DNA of 64,000 nt from Trichaptum fuscoviolaceum. Its lineage: Eukaryota > Basidiomycota > Agaricomycetes > Hymenochaetales > Trichaptaceae. A program made the position numbers and the translations under genes. How positions within the stretch are numbered: the stretch's first letter is position 1; each line of letters starts with the position of its first letter. The notes under the pieces are model-generated. The model worked only from the letters and a program-made list of their open reading frames with translations. It was not told the origin of the DNA and did no database searches. Of the stretch, positions 24,553-36,737 are shown piece after piece. Location of the stretch: positions 7,626,001-7,690,000 of the forward strand of contig CAJSYZ010000005.1 in the NCBI GenBank assembly GCA_910574455.1, read 5' to 3'.

Positions 24553-27140
24553 TCAAGGTGTGTAAGGTGCTTGCCGGTAGTGGTCATGATGAAGATCGTG
24601 TTCGTCGCCATTTCCCCGCCCATGCCGCCGTCTGTCCATCCGCGTCATCTCGAACGCCTCACCGACGGTGACCAACAGCTGCTGCTGATGGCCCCGCCCC
24701 TGCTCATTGTCTCCCTCTCCGTGGTTCCTCTCCTCCCCACCCGAATCACCCGACACGCCTCCACTAACCCAGTTTGGGCTCCCGACGCCGAACGTGTTCG
24801 ATGGTGAGAGCTGCGTGAGCGTCGGACTCGGCGCCTGTGCGGATGTTGACGCCGACGCCGGCGAGAACGGCGAAAACGGGCGGTCAAGCCGTCGGTTCGT
24901 GAACAGGCCGACACGTGGGTCCTCGACGGCACTTGTCGGGCTCTCGATATGCATCTCCTCGTCCCAGGTCCCGCCCAGAGAAGAAGAGCCCGTGCTCGTA
25001 TACGCCGACCACCCGCCTCTCGAAGATGGCCTCCCTATGCCTCGTATTGCTCTCCCCTTCCCCTTCCTCGAGCCCGAGCCTGATCCGGATCCAGACGATG
25101 AACCCGCGATGGTGCCCGTCCCCGCCATCGAACCCAGTTCAATTTCCACACCCTCGCTCTCCAACGCTGTTCCCGTCCCCGTCCCCGTACTCCTGCTCGT
25201 CCCTGCCGTAAGCCCGGAGCGTATGCTGAGCGCCGACTGCGCCGACCTGAGTCCTATGTAGTCTTCGTCGTCGTCCGTCGTCCCTCCGTACGTGTAGTAA
25301 TTCTCGCCGTCGTCGTAGTCGATCTCCGCCGTGAGGTTCCCCATGAGGCGCGTGGAGAAGATGAGGTTCGTGTCCGTGAGGGTGTGGGCTGTGTAGGAGC
25401 GCGAGCCGCCGCCTGCTGCGTGGACTTGGTGTCGGGCTGATTCCTCGCGGAGGTTGAGAAGAAGACGGGACATGAGCGAGACGGAAATGCTGGAATCAAT
25501 CGAAAGTGTTTATGGGTAAAAGGAGGTGGGCGTGAGGGAAGATGCACATACATGTGAGACAGAACTGAGTTTGCTCCGTTGGATTCTGCGAAAAATTGGT
25601 TGTCCAGCTCCTGTAAGGAAGGTAAGTAATTCGACTTACTTCTGGGGAAATCGAACGACATACCGTATACAAGATAAAGTTTGCCGCGTTCACCAGAGAC
25701 ATGATGCTGAAGAGCAGTTAGCTTTCGAATAACTTGATGCTAAGAAGCTTGCGAATTGCGTACAAAAAGTAGAAGCTGCCTTATCGACGAAGTATGAGTG
25801 TCGATATATAATCATCACGGTAGAATGAGCTTACCATCCCGCACTACGAGCATTGCCAAACTCGACTTCATCTGCAGTCCAGCGTGTGCCTTGATGAGAC
25901 GGTACGTGCGCATTAGGGTTAATACGAAGACGAGAAAGTCGAACAAAAAAATCGTAATCCACGCAAATTTGAGGCCTAGTAGCGAAATTAATAATGCTCT
26001 GGTCAGTCTCTGAGGATAGATACAACATGTGCACAACGATAGACGAACGTTGATTCCTATTGTGTGCATCAGTAGCGAACAGGAAAAGGGTCGTAAGATC
26101 ATAACTCACTTTCGCAACATAGGAAGACATGTGGTTATGGGATTGAAATTGAACAAGTCGCCTTCTACAGCACTTGCTGACCACTTCACGATCAATTAGC
26201 GCGGATCTACAGTCAAGTTCACATATTAACAACACCACGTACTGCAGGAATCACGATAGAAGCTATGCCAAAGAAAGCTGTGAGAAGTAACACCCAGCGC
26301 GCCCTACTATACAGAGCATACGTCCGTAGTACAAGAATGACTGACAGAACCAGTATTAGTATCGTGATGGGAAGCAAAAACAGTGACACGCACCGACAAT
26401 AACCGCCTGACTAAAAGTACTCAGAGCTCCTATGAACGGAGCGAAATTCCGGCATCTCCAGACAACTCCATCAGATCAACGAATTCGGAGACAATGTCAC
26501 AACATACCCCTACAGAACATTAGAACTGTCAATACGGGCTAAAGAGAATCGACATACGACTATATCCCATGGAGGCGCTACCATACTGAGCAAAATGGGG
26601 ATGTAACCGATGATTGGCACATAACGGTTGAGCAAGAAAAGGACAGTTGCGCCAGTGAAACGTGAAAACCAAATGCGACGGATTTCATCGGGAAGCGTTA
26701 CGAGGTAGTCAAAATACAGGATAGCTGTCGTGATGACATCGATCAGCTCATTGTCAAACAACTATGAAAGGCATAGCCAGGACTCACAGACCGACGCAAC
26801 CGCGTAATATTTAACGAAAATTCTGCAACGATGATCGACGGTGTCAGCGATCTCGAAACGATCTCAATAGGAGAATTTGAATAGAAAGTGCGGGGAATTG
26901 GATATCCATGCCACGCTATGTTTGACAGGCAATTGAACGTCGGCGAAAGGTTGAGGTAAAAGCAACGAAAAGGGATAGGAACGTTCCGAAAAGAGAGACA
27001 ACTGACATGTTCCGAACTGTCTGAGCAACGAAGCCTTCGCGACTAACCAACCCTCCACCGTGCGTAGCGAGCGCCATGGCAGCCGACGATGAGCGCGCGA
27101 CGAGGCCGGCCGCGTAGATGGCGGGGCCATCGTCGAACAT
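24553..27140 (-). CDS. DUF6533-type fungal multi-pass membrane protein, copy A, long Ser/Gly tail
   Basis: Minus strand, about nine exons. Recognisable order: N-terminal segment with VKYYAVASV, splice, ILYFDYLVTLPDEIRRIWFSRF (the family signature), VLFLLNRYVPIIGYI, then CRNFAPFIGALSTFSQAVIV, VLRTYALYSRARWVLLL, LKFAWITIFLFDFLVFVLTLMRTYRL, the LVVRDG motif, then GSFYFFIMSLVNAANFILY and SHISVSLMSRLLLNLREE. This is a six- or seven-helix topology of unknown biochemical function, sometimes likened to receptors. Compared with copies B and C it has an extra cytosolic tail of about 290 residues rich in Ser, Gly, Thr and Asp with GTGTGT runs. The first exon (ATG at 27140) and the third intron are uncertain; the last three exons are firm. 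Confidence 0.7.
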
Positions 27141-27374
27141 GGCCGTGCGCGGTCAAGGAAGCATTGGGCAAGGTGGTCGAAGGAAGACAAGCAGTGAGCA
27201 TTATGCTTCCACGGGCGCCCCTTGTGCGAGCACTACTTTATTCTTGTCCAACAAATTGCAATAGGAAACGGATTTCGGATGATTTACTCTGATCTGCTTC
27301 CGTTCACTCAAATTCCCACGATTTGAAAGCCATTTTCGTCCACTGCATATCGTAATTCAAATTAAATAATAGCA

Positions 27375-27911
27375 ATGATAACTACAATGCTTAAGTATGC
27401 AAGCACCTCTCTTTCGTACCACCGCTGTCGATCCATTTATAAAGTCTCTTTAAAACATAACTTCTACAACAAGACATGCTGCAAATGCACAAGAGAAGAT
27501 GCCAACGAGGAAGATCTTTCCTATTTTCGACCGTTGCCTTGTACTTTAGCCGACCCTGGACCTTTAAACTTCGGATATTCAGTGAGCGTAACCAACCTAT
27601 TCCAAGTCCATTATCGCTTCACAGCGCATCTGCCTCCTCATGTCGCGATCAAGTTCAGGAGAGATATTACCGCATCTTTCTATGCGCTTGAGTCTTCGAA
27701 GGCCGTATCTCACGGAATCTTGCTAAGGAGAGGGCTTGAATACGCAGCTGACCGTGACGCTTCTTGCACTTCCAGTTTTGGAGATGGACAGCTGCGCACA
27801 AACCAGAAAAGGTACCAGATCTGCATGAATAGTAACTCAATCTGCAGCACTGTATCGATTGGCCATCTCCGAGTCTCTCACATTAGGATCTCCATGGACT
27901 CTACACGGTGA
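27375..27911 (+). CDS. orphan open frame, 178 codons, doubtful
   Basis: Uninterrupted frame from an ATG in otherwise A/T-rich DNA between two minus-strand genes. No motif, membrane segment or repeat is evident; Cys residues near the start (CCKC) are not spaced like a known finger. Could be a lineage-specific gene or chance. The surrounding 27141-28134 region contains nothing else I can support. Confidence 0.25.
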   Translation: MITTMLKYASTSLSYHRCRSIYKVSLKHNFYNKTCCKCTREDANEEDLSYFRPLPCTLADPGPLNFGYSVSVTNLFQVHYRFTAHLPPHVAIKFRRDITASFYALESSKAVSHGILLRRGLEYAADRDASCTSSFGDGQLRTNQKRYQICMNSNSICSTVSIGHLRVSHIRISMDSTR

Positions 27912-28134
27912 TTGGGATAGAAAACGAGGCGACACTGCCTGCGTTAGTCGCAAACCGGAAATTCTCACCGTACACATATCTATCTGATCCTCGGTGAGTG
28001 AGTTCGCGGGTGAACCATAAACCCTGAGAACCAATGAAACGTGCGCATGACATATGATAGTACAGCACTGTGAGTTTGTTCGCAGTCTTGATACATACTT
28101 AATCAGACATATTGATATATTTCCACATCAAACG

Positions 28135-29403
28135 TCAAGGAAGTCCGCGGCCGGAGTTAATCGCGTTCGCTACCTGGCTCGTATTCGGTCTGTTGAACGC
28201 ATACCTAGAGAATACATCATTGATCACTATCTGTGTAAATCATACCGCAAGGGCCTACCTTTCATACGAATCAAGATACAGATTCTCCATGCTGCATGTG
28301 CTCTTGAAGTTCGGATGTACAAAGAGGCGGTTGAGCCATGCACCGAACCGCTCGCCCTGCGGGAGCTCAAATGCCCGGTAATGCTTCAGGACGTTCGTAG
28401 CGCGGAATAACCCTACAAGGTCAATGTGAGCAGTTTATATCGCTTTACGCTCCCAGCTGCTTATAGAGGACTCGGAGCTGAGCCTTCCAAATATCATGAC
28501 ATACATGGACCTGCCATCACATCCGTTAAGCTCAGATCCCCTCCTTCATTCCACAGTCCACACGCAGATGCGCCTCCGGTCTCTCGTTCAGCTCTCTGGA
28601 GCAATGCCGCCAAGCCGTGCAGGGCATCCACGAACTCCTTCGCGCCAGCTGCAATTGCACCTTCGTCTTGCGCCTGGAGGTACCGGTAGAAAGCGGGCAC
28701 AAGTGTCCGGTTCACAAAGTCACATTGGAGTCGGACAAGAGCTCTGGCGTCTACGTCGCGAGGAATCTCAATCAGAATTATATATGTTATCGTAAGTGCG
28801 GATCCTACGAACATGAATCACTCTTGGGCGGAAGTAGGCTCCTCCCGGAATTGTTTGCTGCGAGGCTAGATATTATGCAACCGGCGTCAATCAGCGTTTC
28901 AGCCACTGGCAGATGGGAGCCCGTTATGAGTCAACTTACTCTTCGAGGTACTCAAGCAGAACTGTGCTTTCATTCAGTCCTCTCGGCGGATCGAAGTTGT
29001 TCAGCCGCAGACCGGGTACGAGACCCTTGGGCGAGACTTCCAGGAGTTCAGCAGGCTTTTGATATGGATCAACCTCATCTGATATGAAAATCGAACATGT
29101 CCACATTAGACTTCAAGTACAAGCCCTGCGAGTGATCAGACCTGTGTACTCACAATACTACACCACGTACAGTACGGGTCGCATTTCATCAACACACATC
29201 ATATACTACAAAAGCTATACACGCACGGAGTACGGAATCTCCAGGTATTCCAGCGCGACCCATACACGCTGCACAAACGGACAGAAACACGCCCCGAAGA
29301 ACGTGATGTCCTGAGGGCTCTCGTGCGCCTTCGCCGTGACCAGAGCGTCGCCGGTGCATGATTTGTGGTAGTGCTTTCCGCTATCAGTTTTCCCGGAAGA
29401 CAT
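28135..29403 (-). CDS. omega-class-like glutathione transferase, six exons, 278 aa
   Basis: Cytosolic GST with an N-terminal thioredoxin fold and a C-terminal helical domain. Exons 29403-29223, 29078-28940, 28865-28813, 28750-28511, 28412-28259, 28204-28135; phases close. The thioredoxin-fold part has FFGACFCPFVQRVWVALEYLEIPY, with the CPF active-site cysteine typical of omega and Ure2p-like fungal GSTs, then the cis-proline region SPKGLVPGLRL and the gamma-glutamyl site NESTVLLEYLEE. The second domain reads SYARALVRLQCDFVNRTLVPAFYRYLQAQD, LTDVMAG, and GERFGAWLNRLFVHPNF, ending YAFNRPNTSQVANAINSG. Such enzymes act in thioltransfer, dehydroascorbate reduction or detoxification of aromatic compounds. 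The first splice (phase 1) is the least certain. Confidence 0.85.
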
Positions 29404-29763
29404 TGCGTGTAATTCTTTGGATGTAGTAGTTCAAGTCAGATTCTAGAGGTGACCCCTAACTTGAACTGGAGTTGCATGAGAACGTCCGAGCCGATGACGT
29501 CGAGGCCAGATTCGGATAAAGCCGAAAGCTGGCAAGAAATGTATAAAATGCTCAAATAGTCCACAAAGTAACCATTAGAATCGCACTCATTCGAAAACCA
29601 GAAGTGAAATGGTCCTGTTTCTATTATTTTCCATAGGGAATATCGGAGAAGTCAACAAGGAGGAAGCTTTGTGACAGGAGGACAGAATCGCGAGTAGCAT
29701 ACCCCGTATCCTCATCAAAAGATTGTCACCCGCTACCAATTGCAAACTAGAGACCGAGGCAAA

Positions 29764-32025
29764 TCAGTAGTGAGGATGGTGGACCGTGTGGTCGGATATG
29801 TCCCGCCAGCTATTGAGCAGCGCCCGGCGCACGCTCAAGACGCCTATTTCGTGATGGTGATAGTCGTGGTCCGTCTCGCTCATAATCTTCTTCGCACTCC
29901 GGCGGTCGCTGGGCGCGAACGGCTGATTCAGCTCGCCGAACACAAATGACTCTGGGGCAGGTGAAGGGTGCTATTCGAGTGTGTCAGATGAGAAGTGCTG
30001 AATCGGAAGACGGACGAGAGTGAACCCTACCGCGGTAATTTCGGCCAATTCGCGTTGAATAACCAAACAGAACCCGTCGAGGTCTTGAGGAAGTCAGATA
30101 GTGCGCCACCTTGTGACGAGAAAGATGGAAGAGAATACCTAAATCATTGAGGTCATAATTGAATGGATCCTCTCTGAACAAACTCGTCAAACGTCGGAGA
30201 TTGGAGAAATCAGTAGCAAGCTCACATTTCTTGACCTATTTCGAGGAATCCGAGAAGAAGGTAAGAAGCAAATGCGGTAGCACTGAAGGGGGCAGATTAA
30301 TTACTAGCAACGGAAGAACAAGCGGACGAGCTCACGGTATTGTCAGGTAATTGAAGGCATCAAATATTTGAAACTGTTGAAGAAAACCGATTAAAGAGTG
30401 ACTAATTCACTCTATCGCCGGTACATACAGGCAAGAAGAACAGATAGATCCTGAGTGAAATCTCTGGTATTAGCCAAATACCGCAAAAGTGTCTCAAAAA
30501 GACGAACCACATAGTCATACGCAGGTGAGCTTGGTAGGCGAATGGAATAGGCGTCGTTCTAATCCGGTCCAGGTTAGCCATGGTATCCTGCATGGTTACA
30601 AGCGTCGTTGCAAACGATGTAGCAATAGCTGGCTGAAGCAGACCGTTCTTTAGAAGCCATGCCAGATAGCTCGAGATGAAGAGCGTTATTTCGAGCGGGA
30701 CATTCGATGCGATGATCGGCGCCTTCTTTCTGCGGCCGAGTGCCTCTCTTCCATCCAGCTTCAATGCATCCGAGTTGTCTTCCCCTGCCTGTGAACGCTT
30801 CCGAGCACCGCATATCCGCGTTATGATCGATGAATAAAGCGACTTCGAACCAGTGACGATTGGCTTGAAGATCAGAAGCAACGGCAGATAATCATACACT
30901 GTTAACTTCGGTGGGTTCCGTGCAGGCTTGAGCACTCTGTTCGTTTTGATTGCTGGAAGCACGGATTCGGGATCGAACAATGTATCTTCTCGATTCTTCT
31001 TCCATATATCCTGCCCATTCGTCGTCAGGTCGTCGCCCCGTACATGCTTCTCTGCCGCTTTCCTCTCCTTCCGGTCTCCAGGATTCGACAGGGCACGATG
31101 AACGGTACACGGTCTTTTGTGCGGTTCCGACGCCTCTTTCTCTATGATATCCTCGTACCATAGTGGAAGAAAGTCCTTCTCTCTATCAATGTCCGGAGGC
31201 TGCGAGGCAAACTTGGGTAGGAAGCAGACGAGAGGGAATAAGTCCTCATAGTAAATACCAGCCTCGCCTCGAAGCGCGTGCTATGAATAGTGTTATTTTT
31301 AGAAACGGTAAATCAAAGAGAGTTCGCAGAAATCAATCACCTTAACAGCCACCGAAAAGGCCTGTACCTAGAGTAATCTACGTCAGAGACAATATGACTG
31401 ATATCGGAGATTTGTGCTCACAAGATTAACCATTGTCTTCTTCTCGATGATGGCTTTGAGCTTCGCTTGTCTGGCGATCTCATCCGAGTCCTCCTGAGCG
31501 ATCTTTCCGTCATCTGTCTTCTTCTTTTTGTCTTCTCTGTCGTTCGGAACATGGATCCATATCTGATAGAAGCGTTAGTTCCTGGTATCTGTCCGAACCG
31601 CAGAATACGGACTAGAAGAGCCAAGTTCCGTGATACAAGGTTAATAACTGTCCATAACTTGCGACCTTCCCAGTACCTGAGTTGATACATGGGAGTCAGA
31701 ATCTCATACGGGTCAGAATTGCACAGCAACGTGCCTGTCATACGCAGATGTCGTCCGGAACGATACGACGAGACCAAGTACGATTCCCAAGACTGTTAAC
31801 ATTTGGTTTGATATCGCCAGCGAGTGACTGGTCATGTTCGAGACCAAAGCCACCACTAGCGGCAAGACGCTCGTACGATCAAATTCTGTCAGAAGAGTTG
31901 GTAGTAAAAGACGCACTTGTGGCAACCAAGGTGAAGAAAATGACTTCAGGCCAAATGTCATTGATGACAGTGGACTGGAACTTCTTTGCCGTCCATGTCA
32001 GAAGAAACGGTTCCTTTGCTACCAT
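29764..32025 (-). CDS. bestrophin-like anion channel, copy 2, 12 exons, 554 aa, with a GC donor
   Basis: Paralogue of the gene at 9913-12191. Exons 32025-31913, 31869-31735, 31676-31613, 31562-31422, 31367-31341, 31280-30508, 30450-30429, 30373-30336, 30282-30226, 30173-30139, 30083-30031, 29970-29764. The first eleven have exactly the same lengths as in copy 1. The conserved blocks NDIWPEVIFFTLVATSA, VVSFRTTSAYDRYWEGRKLW, DRIRTTPIPFAYQAHLR and EIEDPFNYDLNDL are all kept, and no stop interrupts the exons. The intron after exon 2 begins GCACGT where copy 1 has GTACAT, so splicing requires a GC-AG intron or is impaired. Protein divergence is concentrated in the charged loop of exon 6. Likely function: anion channel, if spliced. 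Confidence 0.85.
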
Positions 32026-33032
32026 TGGATGCAAGCGCGGCCGGGTTTTTTGGTGGTCACGAATATCTTTGCTAAGAGCCCTTTCCTTTAAAGCGGATGG
32101 AACGACTCGGAAAGGCCTGGTGGTGTCGAACTGGTCGCATGACGTTTTAGACGACCTGAGTCCTAAAGCAATTTCTGCAAGCGGCAACGAGGAAGAAGTG
32201 AACGTGTTTATTTTAGCGCTCGTCCTCAGCTCGGCACAAAACTGAGGTTCTAATAGAAGTGATATTACGACCTTAAGAGCACTGGCGTAAGAAGGTCTTT
32301 CATGCGACACGCAATCATCACGAGTTCGCCACCGTGAGAAGTAGATCTTGCGATGGAAAGGAGCAGCCTAGTAAAGCAACGCTGTGACTGCATAGCACCA
32401 CAAGGAAATACGTTGCGGAGAACAGGGTTTGATCAGTGCTAGTGGTTGCATCCAGGAGGAAGGGAGGTTTAGCCACTGCCCTGTCACTGGCAGTGGCTGT
32501 GCCCTCGACCCAAAATTCCCAGGCTTTGTATGTTTTTATCATAACTTTAGGCAATCCGTCAGTCATCACCTCTTCTCGACTTTTCAAAAGTAAACGCGTA
32601 AGGAATTATGTAGTTCCCGTATGTATTTACTATTCATGCCAGACTTAGCTGACTGGGTCTGTACTTATGATTATTAATTGTGGGACTCTATGGGTAAATT
32701 AAGAGAGAGCGCCCTCTCCTTAGACGTCTATCAAATTGAAGGCAGATAACCTTCGTCTAAAGACCGAGAAAAGAGGAATCAGAAAGATAAATGTGTTCGC
32801 AATCCAATGAGCCTTTAACTTACTAATGAGTAGGCTTGTTACGTAGTATCCTAGACAAATTCGGCTTTTAGACACTGTGAATGAGTATGCACAAACTACT
32901 CACCTGTAAAAGCATCTTATCATTGAATTTGTCTTGGTTATTAGCCCGGGGTTGATCTGAAAAGACCCTACTATGGAGAGGCCCATATACATATGTACAA
33001 GCGAAGCCCGAGTCTGCTGGACTTCATCTGAT
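32026..33032. other. upstream region of bestrophin 2 and spacer
   Basis: Roughly 280 bp upstream of the start resemble the same region of copy 1. The remainder, to the end of DUF6533 copy B, has only short frames without motifs. Confidence 0.45.
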
Positions 33033-34731
33033 TTACAGTTGGCAGGACCCGCTTCCTCGCGATGTGATTGAGTCGGACATCTCGTAGCTCTCCTCAGAGT
33101 CCGAGTACACCGAGCCCTCCTCGCAGTCCATGTCCACAGTGAAATTTGCAAAGACACGTGTTGCGAAGTTCATACCCGCGGTGCCCGTGCCCACGCCTAT
33201 CCCCGCCCCAACGGAAGCGAACCTAGAAGTCGTGTACCCGGCAAGCGCGGAGCGCTCGTGCTCCATCCGCAGATTGAGCACCAGGCGAGAGGTGAGCGTC
33301 ACAAAGATGCTACAACAGCAGCAGAACGTGTGTTGGTAGTCAGCAAGCGAGGCAGAAAATAGGTTCATTGGACATACACGTGCACGATAACAAGGTCTGC
33401 CCCGCTTTGCGTAAAGCGACTCTCCTTTCCGCCGTCTGCAGTGATGAGGATTATGCTGATGAGAGCAATTGCACCACAATTTCTGTCCTGGTGTGAGCCA
33501 CGTTGGCGTAGTTTCTACATGAAATTAACTCACAAGAAATATAACAAGCCTGGAGGGAGTGCGATAAGAACGATGATTCATTGAAAATAATAGGAAGACT
33601 TACTATCACGCCTCATAACTCGCCCCAAAGAAGAGTTGAGTCGAATTATGCGCTGCCGACCAATAATTCTTGTAGTCCGAAATACGGTGAGTGTAAACAC
33701 AACACCGTCAAATGCTAAAGCATTTGACCAAGAGATGACGAGAACTAGTAAGCAATGCTTAGTCCGGTACGTGATACACAGTGGTTCTTAAGATCGCACT
33801 TTTAGCACTTAGCATAGATGATCAAAGTTAGCGCACACTCGACCAACATCCCAGGTACACAAAACGCACTTTCTCTCGTCAGGCATGCAGACCTTCAACT
33901 TATCTGAATGCACTATTAGTACGCCTCGCGTCTGCGTTGCATTCCACTGTCATAGATGAACGTAAGCGCGCCTTTCGTATGCAAGAAGTATGATTCTCCC
34001 TCGGGAGACTCACGATAGTGGCAAACGCTGAGGAGCCTGCGAACACCAGAAGAATTACCAGAATGACTTTGCTCCGCTCATAAAGCGCATACGTGCGAAT
34101 GACCATCATGACTTATGGTTGATTGTAATGAGCCTTTAACGTCATGGAGTTTATCAGACACTCACAGTCAGCTATTATCTGGTTGAAAAATGCCATGGCG
34201 GTTAAGAAGGAAGCAAAGCCCTGACACCTAACTCAATCATCAGTCCAGGAAGCAAAATATACAGATGACGCACGGACAGCTAAAAGGCAATTACTCAGTA
34301 ATGTATTGTTTGAATCGAAGAAGATCACGAACGCGCGGAGTCCATATTTCAGGACTAAACATGAATGCAAGAATTATAATGTAACCAGCGATGGGCACGT
34401 AGCGATTGAGGTAGTATAGTAGGGCCACTAGCGAGAAACGGCGCGACCAAATCTTCTGAACCTCCATTGGAATTGTCAGGAAAAAATCATAGAAGAGAAA
34501 CGCTGTGGCCGGGTAAGCCAAACTCATATCGGAGACCTCATGCACTAATGTGCTTACCAGATGCGCCAAGAACGGCATGTTGAAGGTAGAAGCTGATGGA
34601 GTGTCTGTCAACAAACCGTAGGATGGAGTCGAAGAGCGGGAAAGTACTCACAAGGACTCCAAGTTGTTTAAAAGCTCCTGGACCTCCAAGGATGTACCAC
34701 TCGTGTTAGAGTTAGTGCCCTGAATGCTCAT
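33033..34731 (-). CDS. DUF6533-type multi-pass membrane protein, copy B, possibly splice-damaged
   Basis: ATG at 34731 opens MSIQGTNSNTSGTSLEVQELL; splicing then gives FYLQHAVLGAS joined to AFLFYDFFLTIPMEVQKIWSRRF and LLYYLNRYVPIAGYIIIL, the family signature. Further exons encode CQGFASFLTAMAFFNQIIAD, MMVIRTYALYERSKVILVILLV, and VISWSNALAFDGVVFTLTVFRTTR with the VMRRDS motif. The last exon is IFVTLTSRLVLNLRMEHERSA and an acidic tail ending SRGSGSCQL. It matches copy C exon for exon. The donor after SPEIW, GT in copy C (TG|GTCACC), reads GA here (TG|GACTCC), and reading through meets a stop after TPRVRDLLRFKQYITE. So the gene either uses an unseen alternative splice or is becoming a pseudogene. 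Confidence 0.7.
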
Positions 34732-35685
34732 AAAGTAAAGCGATAATGAACCTCCTGCGGAACACTCAACGAAGCAAAGGAAATGGGGATGGCAACTAGG
34801 TCTAATTGCGTTTGCCGGTTAATATATGCCTCATGACCTCCACAATTGCGGAACTAGAGCCCTAGAGTCTAGACTGTTGACAAAGTAATGCCCGAGATCA
34901 TCGTACCCAAGGTTAACAGTCAGAAGCAATGAGGATATTCGTTCGCCAGAAGGAGGGTTCAAGGTCCGAAAAGCCAATCGGAAGCCAATCGAAGATCAAT
35001 AGTTACGTGAACGATCATCAACCCAGACTGACCAGAGTCAATATTATGCTCATTGCAAGCGATGATTGCCGATGTATCATTCTTGTGGATCTCAACGTTG
35101 TCGGTGAAACCAGAATATGGGCTGTGCACCATCCATTAAGTGGAATACAATATGTTGTGTCAGAGTTCGATCACTTCCTTATCGGCAAGAAGCTGTTCGG
35201 ACATACCACGCGGAACGGACTATCATGCCTTGATAAACTTGAGGTATGCCGTACAGTTAAACTTCAAACTTGCTGCATTTTCCTTTACGGTCGATTACGA
35301 ATGTTAGAGTCTCGTGTAGAAATGATAAATGTAGAGATGGATATGAATGCAGCGTGATCAGATCATCGATGGCCTAGGGATGAGCGGAGAGAGATACACG
35401 GCATTCGAGACAAGTCAGAAATACGGGACTTTGAGCTTTAAGCTGTTTCTAGCACTGTTCGATGGCAGCGAAGAGTACGTTCAATTGTGATGGTGACATT
35501 CATTACTTCTATGTACATGACAAATAACGTCTATAGCTTCTTTTTCAGAATTGTGATTCGTAAACAAAGGGGATTACTGACATTCTCGTTATTATGATCG
35601 AGATGAACATGTTCTGTATGGTATGGAGACTGCCAGCGCCGAAACATTCGGTTTGGTGTACCAGGTTTGAATCAATATCACTGGA
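34732..35685. other. duplicated upstream segment with unassigned coding-like fragments
   Basis: Bases from about 34890 to 35220 resemble 43000-43360, upstream of copy C (shared AATGCCCGAGATCATCGTAC and CAGTCAGAAGCAAT). A + strand frame at 34929-35357 and a spliceable pair near 35380-35600 (ERYTAFETSQKYGTLSFKLF, then IVIRKQRGLLTFS) look protein-like but I could not complete or name a gene. Confidence 0.4.
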
Positions 35686-36737
35686 TCACGAATGAGAATA
35701 GTGTCTCAGCTGTTCTTCTTTTCCCAAGCCCATTCGTCCCCTCCAATGGCCTGCCATAATGGTAGGAGAAGTGACTAGATCACTGTCAGAGTCTAGCAGG
35801 CCAGCTCGTGCGGCAACGACGTCTAAAACATCAGCCGCATGTTCGGCGTCTAGTAATCCCAGCCTAGACAAGGGTATGTAACTGAGCGCGATTACTTGAC
35901 TTGGAGTGGGTATGATACATACCAGTCACCGAAGGGGAACATGAGTAGATTGCCAGCGTGTCTGGGAGGGGATGGTAAGCACGAGCAAGCGAATCCGCAC
36001 CTCAATACACCAGGGAAAACGGTGTATGCGCGGCATGGGTATTGTAAAAAAAAGCTCTGTACTCACTTGTGACCTCCAACGTGTGCCAGCTCCCCTATCC
36101 TAACCCGACCCCAAACAGACACTGCCTTCTGGTGTCCAGAATCCCTAGGGGTAGCTCCATGCATTCGTCGTCGGGCAAGCTCCGTCCTCAGTGCAGCCAC
36201 AAAACGACCTCCGTTCTCACCACACCGACAATCCCGCGAGCCATGCGTGCAAACGTACAAGTGTATCTCCGTGTTCGCCTCCCCAGACACGCCATTCTGC
36301 GCTTGATAGCCAGCCGGGTCTTCCAGAATCTGTTCCACGACTGCAAGATTGGCGAGTGAGACGGCTGGCAGCTCGATCCTCCTTTTTCGAAGTTTTGTGG
36401 AGAAAATAGTCGCAGAGTACGATTCTTCTGAGTCCGGTCGTTCCTGACCTTCAGGACGGATGTCGTCTCGCCACCCAAAGTTTACCACAGCTTGTTGTCG
36501 TGCAGCAGCCAGCAGCAAAGTTCGGTATAGAGGTGAAAAAGCTTTGTCAATCTTCGGAGGGTAATCGACTGGAGGTTTCGGGTGGTGAAGTATCACATAG
36601 GATAGATGGTGTGGAACCGTGCCAACTAGCTCCTCTTTCCGAGGTGGTGTGGACCAAAATGCATGCTGTAGAAGAGGTTTTTGGTTGAATATTCGGAGGC
36701 CTTTGGCGAGTGCACTCGCTATACGAGGTCGCAGCAT
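35686..36737 (-). CDS. sucrase/ferredoxin-like (Apd1/AIM32-type) thioredoxin-like protein, three exons, 295 aa
   Basis: Exons 36737-36067, 35961-35923, 35863-35686; phases close. The N-terminus (MLRPRIASALAKGLRIFNQ) is basic and amphipathic, consistent with a mitochondrial presequence, as for yeast AIM32. The thioredoxin-like ferredoxin domain shows HLYVCTHGSRDCRCGENGG, with Cys residues positioned as cluster ligands, and HVGGHKHAGNLLMFPFGDW after the first two splices, giving the His-rich second ligand motif. The C-terminal extension ends HWRGRMGLGKEEQ, typical of the AIM32 branch. These proteins bind a [2Fe-2S] cluster through Cys and His and are linked to redox quality control of mitochondrial thiol proteins. 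No duplicate was seen in this window. Confidence 0.85.
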
